A stretch of DNA of 7,745 nt from an uncultured Phascolarctobacterium sp. (GTDB taxonomy: Bacteria > Bacillota > Negativicutes > Acidaminococcales > Acidaminococcaceae), in assembly GCA_946002345.1 (NCBI GenBank), contig CAMFZA010000077.1, positions 1 to 7,745 of the forward strand, read 5' to 3'. Positions 1-5,042 of this stretch are shown here, one piece after another. Numbering within the stretch: position 1 is the stretch's first letter; every line of letters begins with the position of its first letter. A program made the translations under genes and the position numbers. The notes below the pieces were generated by a model, which made no database searches, had not been told where the DNA came from, and saw nothing but the letters and a program-made list of their open reading frames with translations.

Positions 1-833
1 GCTATAGATTTGGTGATATGGATATATTTAATCCTTGGTCCGTCCTTAGCTATTTTGACAACCAGTGTCAGGCAATACCATTCTGGAGTCAGACATCAGC
101 AAACTCTGTTATCCATGAGGTTATCAATAATTTAAGCAGTGCTGGTATTAATAACCTAAAGAATATCCTTGCTGGGGTTCCTGTAGAATCTACTATAAGA
201 ACTGATATCATATACCCGAGCCTTAAAGCTCCCCAAACCAATATTCTTGGTTTTCTCTTAATGACTGGATATCTAAAAGCTACAGAGACCAAAATAGATG
301 AAGATGGTGCTTATATATGTAAGCTCGAAATTCCCAATAAAGAAATAAAAAGCATTTATAGGCAAGAGATTTTGTCTATCGCCGTGGAAAGTGCCGGAGA
401 AGATATCGTTGGAAATTTAAAAAAGAGCCTTTTAAGTAAAGATGTAGAGTTATTGAAGCAAACCCTCGGAAAATTTCTTCTCAATACCATTAGCTACTAC
501 GACGGTCTAAAAGAAAACTATTATCACGGACTAATTTTGGGAATGTCCGTTATTTTTGGTTCTTCTTATTATCCTTTATCCAATAGGGAAAGTGGGGAGG
601 GACGATACGATATTCAACTGACTCCCTTAGAGAAGAATATGCCGGGAATCATTATTGAGATTAAAGCGGCTGACAAAGCTTATCCTGAAGACTTGAGAAA
701 GCTAGCTGAAGGGGCCTTAAAACAAATCAATGTTAAAAAATACGATACGGAATTGCTTTGCAAGGGTACGGAAATTATCTATAAATATGGTATAGCTTTT
801 AAGGGTAAACACGTTGAGGTAGTTTCAAATTAA
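1..833 (+). CDS. AAA-ATPase-like / PD-(D/E)XK nuclease family protein (DUF1703 type), C-terminal part
   Basis: The gene is cut by the left edge. The frame stays open upstream of the first ATG (position 18) and reads YRFGD before it, continuing into NPWSVLSYF. That YRFG...NPWSVL block is an internal hallmark of the AAA-ATPase-like plus PDDEXK_9 family, so the ATG at 18 is not a real start. Family members are usually somewhat over 500 residues, so roughly the first half (the P-loop ATPase part) lies outside. Counting from the codon at 18, the C-terminal nuclease-like core is visible: GRYD (Asp198), IIIEIK (Glu214, Lys216), and a later ALKQI helix (Gln236) followed by KYGIAFKGK near the end. These fit a PD-(D/E)XK fold with its acidic pair and lysine intact. 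The biological role of the family is not established. The DNA is clearly more AT-rich than the rest of the window, which suggests separate acquisition. Family assignment is confident, function is not. Confidence 0.88.
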   Translation, partial: YRFGDMDIFNPWSVLSYFDNQCQAIPFWSQTSANSVIHEVINNLSSAGINNLKNILAGVPVESTIRTDIIYPSLKAPQTNILGFLLMTGYLKATETKIDEDGAYICKLEIPNKEIKSIYRQEILSIAVESAGEDIVGNLKKSLLSKDVELLKQTLGKFLLNTISYYDGLKENYYHGLILGMSVIFGSSYYPLSNRESGEGRYDIQLTPLEKNMPGIIIEIKAADKAYPEDLRKLAEGALKQINVKKYDTELLCKGTEIIYKYGIAFKGKHVEVVSN

Positions 834-876
834 AGCTTAGTGTGATAAAATTCTCTGCTTGATATGGATTTTTTAG

Positions 877-905
877 TTGTGCTCCCGGAAGAATAGTGGT
901 AATAT
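877..905 (+). promoter_or_regulatory. weak candidate promoter for the GNAT gene
   Basis: TTGTGC (877-882) and TAATAT (900-905) are separated by 17 nt, followed by an AT-only run to 913. The -35 matches the consensus only at TTG and the -10 at four of six bases, so this is a spacing-supported guess. Transcription would begin near 912 and leave a leader of about 70 nt. Confidence 0.25.
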
Positions 906-961
906 ATATAAAACAAGTTTGCAAGTTTATGCAGTGAGGCAGGAATGCCTGCCACTATTTT
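890..961 (+). repeat. overlapping inverted repeats in the leader of the GNAT gene
   Basis: Two structures compete here. A compact hairpin pairs GGCAGG (938-943) with CCTGCC (948-953) around the loop AATG. A longer-range pairing joins 890-899 (AGAATAGTGG) with 952-961 (CCACTATTTT), nine Watson-Crick pairs and one G-U. Both need C952 and C953, so they are mutually exclusive. The short hairpin is followed by TATTTT, which makes it a possible weak terminator for the upstream gene. If the candidate promoter at 877-905 is real, the left arm of the long pairing is not transcribed from it. Confidence 0.45.
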
Positions 962-966
962 GCTAT

Positions 967-973
967 AAGGGAG
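967..973 (+). promoter_or_regulatory. ribosome binding site fixing the GNAT start
   Basis: AAGGGAG lies 8 nt before the ATG at 982. The same frame is open back to a TTG at 877, but that start has no purine-rich site before it and would add 35 residues with no resemblance to the GNAT fold. The RBS therefore decides for 982. Confidence 0.8.
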
Positions 974-981
974 TCTTGAAT

Positions 982-1467
982 ATGATTACTTTTCGTCCTG
1001 CCAGATTCAGCGATGTGGAAAATATTCACAAGCTGTTAAATGATTATGCCAAGGAAGGGCTGATGCTGCCCCGTTCTCGCAACGCTATTTACGAAAATTT
1101 GCGGGACTACATCATCGCCGTGGAGGGTAACCACCTCTTGGGCTGCGGTGCCCTGCACTTTGTTTGGGACAGGTTGGCCGAAATTCGCAGCTTGGCCGTA
1201 GCGCCGGACCTGAAATGCACCGGTATTGGGCGTCAGCTGGTGCAGCATTTGGAAAAGGAGGGCATTGAGCGTGGGGTGACCATGTTCTTCACCCTAACCT
1301 ACCAGCCGGGCTTCTTCGCCAAATGCGACTACATCGCAACCGCCAAGGAGAAGCTGCCCCAAAAGGTGTGGAAGGAATGTGTTTATTGCCCCCAATATCC
1401 ATACTGCAATGAAATCGCCTTTGTGAAAACCACGGTGGACTATGAGCCCAGCCAAATCAAATTTTAA
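982..1467 (+). CDS. GNAT N-acetyltransferase, short N-acetylglutamate synthase (ArgA-like) type
   Basis: This cytoplasmic acetyl-CoA-dependent N-acyltransferase has 161 residues from the ATG at 982. The N-terminus MITFRPARFSDVENIHKLL is the standard first strand and helix of the fold. AEIRSLAVAP (66-75) is strand 4, and KCTGIG (78-83) is the acetyl-CoA pyrophosphate loop of the form [RK]xxGxG. FTLTYQPGFFAKCDY (103-117) and LPQKVW (125-130) match the free-standing short N-acetylglutamate synthases (as in Mycobacterium) rather than generic GNATs; those make N-acetylglutamate, the first step of arginine synthesis. The C-terminal part has three cysteines, C133-x2-C136-x5-C142, recalled as a shared feature of this subfamily and possibly a metal or redox site. 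No arginine gene is visible nearby, so the substrate is inferred from motifs alone. It is probably monocistronic, ending at a strong hairpin just downstream. Confidence 0.87.
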   Translation: MITFRPARFSDVENIHKLLNDYAKEGLMLPRSRNAIYENLRDYIIAVEGNHLLGCGALHFVWDRLAEIRSLAVAPDLKCTGIGRQLVQHLEKEGIERGVTMFFTLTYQPGFFAKCDYIATAKEKLPQKVWKECVYCPQYPYCNEIAFVKTTVDYEPSQIKF

Positions 1468-1482
1468 GAATGCATAAAAATA

Positions 1483-1517
1483 AGCTCCCTGCTGCATAAA
1501 CAGTAGGGAGCTGTTTT
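1483..1517 (+). terminator. bidirectional rho-independent terminator between convergent genes
   Basis: The 12-bp stem pairs 1483-1494 (AGCTCCCTGCTG) with 1501-1512 (CAGTAGGGAGCT), with one G-U pair and the six-base loop CATAAA, followed by GTTTTAAA on the + strand. The bases before the stem (AAAAATAA, about 1475-1482) give a U-rich tail when read from the other strand. It can therefore end both the GNAT gene, 15 nt upstream, and the glycosylase gene, whose stop is about 27 nt away on the opposite side. Confidence 0.88.
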
Positions 1518-1543
1518 AAATTCGTGTGCAATATGAAGAATTG

Positions 1544-2161
1544 TTATTTATCGTTGGCATGCTGCCACAGGTACCAGACCACTAGGGAGCGCCAGGGCCG
1601 CCAAGGCTCTGTCACCTTGTTAATCATGCCACGCTTGGGCAGCTCCGGCAGGTGCAGGAACTGCTGCAGCTCCTTCTTGAAAATATAATCTGCCGAGGGC
1701 ACCACATCCGGGCGGCACAATCCTAATAGTAAAAACATCTCGATGGTCCATTGACCAAGGCCACGCACCGTCAGCAGCTGCTTGGTGATTTGACTGTCCG
1801 TCATGGTGGCAAACTTGCTCATATCGATTTTGCCATCGGCAACTGCTTGGGCAAAGCCATATAAATAAGCAATCTTTTGTTGGTTCAGGCCAATGGCCAA
1901 ATATTCCTCACTAGTAAGCCGCAAAATTGCCTCCGGGGTAATGGGCTTGCCGGTGAGGCCTTCTAATTTTTGCAGCAGCTGTTGGCTGACCTCCGGGGGC
2001 AGCTGCTGGGAAATAATCCCCGTAAGCAAAATACTAAAATAATCTGCCAGGGGCCGTGCCTGCAGGGGGCAGGGGGCATATTTGTCAACAAACGGTGCGA
2101 GCTCGGGCGCATTTTCGCGCAGATATTTGTCACCAAGGGACCAATCTGGGGTTTGGCACAT
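1544..2161 (-). CDS. DNA-3-methyladenine glycosylase II (AlkA family, HhH-GPD)
   Basis: This is a base-excision repair enzyme that removes alkylated purines by cleaving the N-glycosidic bond. Counting from the ATG at 2161 (205 residues), IISQQL (49-54) is the conserved motif of the helical core. LLTVRGLGQWTIEMF (129-143) is the helix-hairpin-helix that grips the DNA backbone. DVVPSAD (152-158) places Asp158 where AlkA has its catalytic aspartate. WRPWRSLVVWYLWQ near the end is the usual last helix. It lacks the extra N-terminal domain of E. coli AlkA and the C-terminal iron-sulfur cysteines of endonuclease III and MutY, so the short AlkA/Mag1-like class fits best. An ATG at 2167 is also in frame, but the Shine-Dalgarno sequence abuts it. 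The gene is transcribed divergently from gltX and convergently to the GNAT gene. Confidence 0.9.
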   Translation of the reverse strand: MCQTPDWSLGDKYLRENAPELAPFVDKYAPCPLQARPLADYFSILLTGIISQQLPPEVSQQLLQKLEGLTGKPITPEAILRLTSEEYLAIGLNQQKIAYLYGFAQAVADGKIDMSKFATMTDSQITKQLLTVRGLGQWTIEMFLLLGLCRPDVVPSADYIFKKELQQFLHLPELPKRGMINKVTEPWRPWRSLVVWYLWQHANDK

Positions 2162-2167
2162 AAGCAT

Positions 2168-2174
2168 CCTCCTT
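2168..2174 (-). promoter_or_regulatory. ribosome binding site choosing between two starts of the glycosylase gene
   Basis: On the minus strand AAGGAGG ends directly against the ATG at 2167 with no spacer, which is too close for initiation there. It lies 6 nt from the second in-frame ATG at 2161, a normal distance. The shorter protein is therefore preferred. Confidence 0.75.
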
Positions 2175-2186
2175 TTCCGTACTAGG

Positions 2187-2215
2187 ATTATAAGCTACCA
2201 CTCATTTTACCACAA
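2187..2215 (-). promoter_or_regulatory. candidate promoter of the glycosylase gene
   Basis: Read on the minus strand, TTGTGG (2215-2210) is followed after 17 nt by a perfect TATAAT (2192-2187). Transcription would start near 2180, giving a short leader of about 20 nt that holds the ribosome binding site. The -10 and spacing are ideal; the -35 matches only at TTG. Confidence 0.5.
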
Positions 2216-2223
2216 ATTCACAC

Positions 2224-2265
2224 AAAGTGCGATACTGAAAAACACAATATAATTGCACTTTTCAG
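2224..2265. repeat. two interlocked inverted repeats upstream of gltX
   Basis: AAAGTGC (2224-2230) is complementary to GCACTTT (2255-2261), and CTGAAAA (2235-2241) is complementary to TTTTCAG (2259-2265). The arms interleave and the right arms overlap at 2259-2261, so both cannot form at once. The right arms cover the candidate gltX -35 box. A second TATAAT (2248-2253) lies between them. This could be operator DNA in the divergent control region, or chance in AT-rich sequence. Confidence 0.4.
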
Positions 2266-2281
2266 CGCTAAGCGTTATAAT
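2253..2281 (+). promoter_or_regulatory. candidate promoter of gltX
   Basis: TTGCAC (2253-2258) is followed after exactly 17 nt by a perfect TATAAT (2276-2281). The predicted start near 2288 leaves a leader of about 54 nt before the gltX ATG. The short palindrome CGCTAAGCG (2266-2274) sits in the spacer. No T-box-like element is recognisable in the short leader. Confidence 0.55.
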
Positions 2282-2327
2282 TATTCTGATATACAATTTT
2301 CATTTTTAGACTGAATGAAACAAGAAA

Positions 2328-2333
2328 AAGGAG
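2328..2333 (+). promoter_or_regulatory. ribosome binding site fixing the gltX start
   Basis: AAGGAG is placed 8 nt before the ATG at 2342. An in-frame ATG at 2315 has no such site, and it would prepend nine charged residues before the MSEVRVRFAPSPTG block that normally opens a GluRS. Confidence 0.85.
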
Positions 2334-2341
2334 AAGATAAA

Positions 2342-3808
2342 ATGTCCGAGGTAAGAGTAAGATTTGCACCCAGTCCCACTGGGTATTTACATATTGGTGG
2401 TGCTCGCACCGCCCTGTTCAACTGGCTGTTTGCCCGCAAAATGGGTGGCAAGCTGGTTCTGCGCATCGAAGACACCGATATTGAACGTCTGAAGGAGGAC
2501 TCTGTGAGCCAAATCATTACCAGCCTGAAATGGCTTGGTATTGATTGGGATGAGGGCCCGGAAAAGGGCGGGGATTATGGTCCCTATTACCAATCTGAGC
2601 GTCTTGATATTTATAGAAAATATTGTGAGCAGCTGGTGGAAGAGGGCAAGGCCTACTACTGCTTCTGCACCGTGGAGGAGCTGGCCAAGGAGCGCGAAAA
2701 GCAGGCTGCTGCCAAGCTGTCCCCTCGTTATGTGGGTACCTGCCGCAACATTCCTGTGGAGGTGGCCAAGGCTCGTGCTGTTGCCGTCGAAAGCTACACC
2801 GTGCGCCTCAAGAACCCCACCGAGGGCGCCATTACCTTCCATGATTTGATTCATGGCGATATTACCTATGGCATGGACCAATTCGATGATTTTGTCATCA
2901 TGAAATCCAATGGCATTCCTACCTATAATTTTGCCGTAGTAGTAGATGACCACCTAATGGGCATGACCCATGTACTCCGTGCCGAGGAGCATCTGTCCAA
3001 TACTCCTAAGCAGCTTTTAGTATACCGTGCCTTTGGTTGGGAGCCCCCTCAATTTGGCCACATGTCCATGATTTTGGCGCCGGATCGCTCCAAGCTGAGC
3101 AAGCGCCATGGTGCTACCTCCGTAGAGGAATTCCGTGGTCAGGGCTATCTGTCCGAGGCCATTGTTAACTATTTGACCCTGCTGGGCTGGGGCCCCGGGG
3201 ATGAGCGGGAAATCTTCTCTAAGGAAGAAACAGTTAAGCTCTTTGAACTGGAGCATATGAGCCCCATGGCTGCCCATTATGACACTCAACAGCTGACCTG
3301 TCAGACCGGTCAATACCTGTCCGAGCTGCCCCTGGCCAAGATTCTGCCCGAGGTCAAGCCCTTCTTTGTGAAGGATGGCCTGGTGGACGAAGCTTGGTTT
3401 GCTGACCATGAGGAATATTTTGCTAAGCTGGTGGACTGCGTGCGCGTGCGTGTCAAGACACTGCAGGAGGTGGCAGATGCCTCCACCTACTTCTTTAAGG
3501 ACGTAGATGCATATGACGAAAAGGGCGTAGCTAAGCACTTTAAGCCGGAAAATATCAGCATCATGGAGCAATGCATCGCTGCTATCGAAGCAGATGAGGT
3601 GTATGATTTGGCCAGCACCGAAGCAGCCTATAATAAGATCGCTGCCGATAACGGCTTGGCTCTGGGTAAGGTAATTCATCCTACTCGCTTAGCGCTGACC
3701 GGTAGGACTGTATCCCCGGGCATGTTTGATGTGATGGTGCTGCTGGGTAAGGAAAAGACCTTGGAGCGTATGCATAAGGCTATTGAGTTTATTAAAAATT
3801 GCCTATAA
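2342..3808 (+). CDS. gltX: glutamyl-tRNA synthetase
   Basis: This class I synthetase joins glutamate to tRNA(Glu) in the cytoplasm; in many Bacillota it also charges tRNA(Gln) for later amidation, which cannot be decided here. It has 488 residues from the ATG at 2342, a normal length. RFAPSPTGYLHIGGART (7-23) contains the HIGH-type ATP motif HIGG, LRIEDTD follows, and DRSKLSKRHG contains the KMSKS-type motif KLSKR at 251-255. CFC (C107, C109) and C134 keep the Cys-x-Cys-x24-Cys spacing of the zinc site described in E. coli GluRS, but the residue two after C134 is Asn, not the His seen there. The C-terminal helical domain ends with the usual TGRTVSPGMFDVMVLLG. One odd segment lies at about 312-325, where the usual KLxWxN signature reads QLTCQT. 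It has its own candidate promoter and no obvious T-tailed terminator. Confidence 0.97.
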   Translation: MSEVRVRFAPSPTGYLHIGGARTALFNWLFARKMGGKLVLRIEDTDIERLKEDSVSQIITSLKWLGIDWDEGPEKGGDYGPYYQSERLDIYRKYCEQLVEEGKAYYCFCTVEELAKEREKQAAAKLSPRYVGTCRNIPVEVAKARAVAVESYTVRLKNPTEGAITFHDLIHGDITYGMDQFDDFVIMKSNGIPTYNFAVVVDDHLMGMTHVLRAEEHLSNTPKQLLVYRAFGWEPPQFGHMSMILAPDRSKLSKRHGATSVEEFRGQGYLSEAIVNYLTLLGWGPGDEREIFSKEETVKLFELEHMSPMAAHYDTQQLTCQTGQYLSELPLAKILPEVKPFFVKDGLVDEAWFADHEEYFAKLVDCVRVRVKTLQEVADASTYFFKDVDAYDEKGVAKHFKPENISIMEQCIAAIEADEVYDLASTEAAYNKIAADNGLALGKVIHPTRLALTGRTVSPGMFDVMVLLGKEKTLERMHKAIEFIKNCL

Positions 3809-3885
3809 GGCATCATCTTCTTTGTCACGGCTCCTAGGAGTATTATTTATACGCCGTCGTCGCCGTTTCGCGAATCTGATGCCTT
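3800..3885 (+). repeat. palindrome-rich spacer with competing stems between gltX and the secreted-protein gene
   Basis: AAGGCATCA (3807-3815, overlapping the gltX stop codon) is the exact complement of TGATGCCTT (3877-3885). Part of the left arm can instead pair locally with TGCCT (3800-3804) across a three-base loop. Inside the long stem are ACGGC (3827-3831) pairing with GCCGT (3853-3857), the perfect palindrome CTCCTAGGAG (3831-3840) and the perfect palindrome TTCGCGAA (3867-3874). No T-run follows, so it does not look like an ordinary terminator. It may be a structured untranslated RNA or a DNA-level element. No known RNA family is recognised, and a tRNA fold does not fit. Confidence 0.5.
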
Positions 3886-3913
3886 CTAGACACTTTTAGG
3901 ATATCGCTGTGTT

Positions 3914-3919
3914 AGGAGG
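3914..3919 (+). promoter_or_regulatory. ribosome binding site with long spacer
   Basis: AGGAGG is a full-strength site, but it lies 12 nt before the ATG at 3932, longer than the 5 to 9 nt seen for the other genes here. No closer in-frame start exists, and the ATG at 3932 begins a convincing signal peptide, so the start is kept. Confidence 0.65.
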
Positions 3920-3931
3920 TAGATACCGCCT

Positions 3932-4780
3932 ATGAAACTCTTATTAACTACAATCCTTTGTTTGCTGCTGTGCCTGCCGGCCTTGGCCGACCAGCAGACC
4001 ACGGTGCTGCAGGAGCAGGCCACTCTAGGTAAGGCCAGCGCCACGTTGCCCTATCTTGATGGCAGCAACGATGTGGAATACGAAAAGCAGCTCAATGCTT
4101 TGATTCGGACTACTGCCACCAAGCTCAGCAAGGAAGTGGGCGGAGGAGCAGTAAGTTATACAGTCAAGCTCAATCGTCCCAGTTTGGTAAGCCTGCTCCT
4201 CACTGCAAGCAATGGGGATCAGGTGGCCTATCAGGGGCTGAATCTGGATTTAACCACGGGCAAGGAATTTACGGTGACGGACTTCTTCGTGGATAAGGAG
4301 CAGGTGCAGCAGGCCTTGGGGGACTATAGCAGGGTGCTTTTTGCAGAAGATGGCTTCTATCTGCAGCAGGAAAAATACGGCGCTTATGATAGCTTTGTTC
4401 CTTATAATAAGCTGTTGGATCATATGCGCATTGGCGAAGCAGGACGCATTATGCAGGTAGCACGCCTGACTGCAGCAGCCAGCGGCAAAACCCTTGTTTT
4501 GGACAAGCCGGGACTCTTGGCCTTAAAGCTGGCCAGCAATCCTTCTACGGGCTATGGCTGGCACATAAAAACTGATAGCGCTCACGTGGTCAAGGTGGGC
4601 AGCACTTTTATTATTCCTCGCGAGGAAGAGGAGCGGCAGGCAGTTGGTGTAGCAGGTACGGAAATCCTCTTCCTCAACGTGCAGCAGCCCGGTACCTACA
4701 AGGTGCAGCTGGAGTACAAGCGTCCCTGGGAAAGAATTAGTCTGGAAAAATTCAGCTTTACCGTTATTGCCCAAGGTTAA
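3932..4780 (+). CDS. secreted protein with DUF4163/DUF3298-like region and chagasin-type (I42) protease inhibitor domain
   Basis: This 282-residue protein is predicted to be exported. Residues 1-19 form a signal peptide (Lys2, a leucine-rich core, cleavage after PALA, no lipobox). Residues about 25-175 resemble the DUF4163/DUF3298 pair of PdaC and RsiV, with YQGLNLDLTTGKEFTVTDFF (100-119) and a late FVPYNKLLDHM segment typical of the DUF3298 end. Residues about 184-280 match the chagasin/ICP family. NPSTGYGW (203-210) is the first inhibitory loop, VGVAGTE (238-244) the glycine-rich loop, and RPW (264-266) the third. Those three loops block papain-like cysteine proteases in known members. It lies 11 nt before zapA and is probably co-transcribed with it. 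The fold calls are from motifs; the target protease is unknown, and a role in resisting host or self proteases is inference. Confidence 0.82.
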   Translation: MKLLLTTILCLLLCLPALADQQTTVLQEQATLGKASATLPYLDGSNDVEYEKQLNALIRTTATKLSKEVGGGAVSYTVKLNRPSLVSLLLTASNGDQVAYQGLNLDLTTGKEFTVTDFFVDKEQVQQALGDYSRVLFAEDGFYLQQEKYGAYDSFVPYNKLLDHMRIGEAGRIMQVARLTAAASGKTLVLDKPGLLALKLASNPSTGYGWHIKTDSAHVVKVGSTFIIPREEEERQAVGVAGTEILFLNVQQPGTYKVQLEYKRPWERISLEKFSFTVIAQG

Positions 4781-4791
4781 AAGGAGAAGCA

Positions 4792-5037
4792 ATGGAAAAA
4801 GCAGCAATTTCTGTACAAATATATAACGAAATATATGTCTTGCGTACCTCTGCACCCCAAACCAAGGTGGTACAGATTGCGCAAAGCGTGGACGAGCGCA
4901 TGAAGCGCTTGGCTGCGGATAAAAAAATTACCAATCGGGAAAAGCTGGCCGTGTGGACGGCATTGGATTTGGCGGCGGAGCTGGATGAACTGCAGGAGCG
5001 CTACAATAAGCTTTTGGCCGCAGTGCGGGAAAGGTAA
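4792..5037 (+). CDS. zapA: cell division protein ZapA
   Basis: ZapA binds FtsZ and bundles its filaments at the division site. The 81-residue product opens with the short beta segment AISVQIYNEIYVLRT. It continues with VVQIAQSVDERMKRLA, the helix carrying the family's usual A..vD..m pattern, and ends in a charged helix (about 50-80, with the heptad-like run LDLAAELDELQERYNKLLAAV) that would form the dimerising coiled coil. This compact size is that of Gram-positive-type ZapA. AAGGAG at 4781-4786 sits 5 nt before the ATG. Placement directly before a U32 protein and mutS2 is a recurrent arrangement in Bacillota and strengthens the call. Confidence 0.9.
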   Translation: MEKAAISVQIYNEIYVLRTSAPQTKVVQIAQSVDERMKRLAADKKITNREKLAVWTALDLAAELDELQERYNKLLAAVRER

Positions 5038-5042
5038 AAACT

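Noticed and set aside
916..929. Tandem AAGTTT repeats before the GNAT gene
   Set aside because: Only two six-base copies in AT-rich DNA, which is expected by chance.
877..981. A 35-residue N-terminal extension of the GNAT protein from a TTG
   Set aside because: There is no ribosome site before the TTG, the extension has no fold relation, and a good RBS precedes the ATG at 982.
2315..2341. Upstream in-frame ATG for gltX
   Set aside because: It lacks a Shine-Dalgarno sequence, whereas the ATG at 2342 has AAGGAG at ideal spacing and begins at the conserved N-terminus.
2387..3679. Two long minus-strand open frames (188 and 220 codons) within gltX
   Set aside because: They are antisense shadows of canonical GluRS sequence, and their translations match no family I recognise.
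3822..3846. Promoter formed by TTGTCA and TATTAT before the secreted-protein gene
   Set aside because: The boxes match well individually, but the spacer is only 13 nt, too short for a standard sigma-70 promoter. Other -10 choices at proper spacing are poor.
3808..3885. Possible tRNA enclosed by the 9-bp inverted repeat after gltX
   Set aside because: No T-arm, anticodon arm or D-arm fits, and no GTTCRA-type loop precedes the 3' arm.
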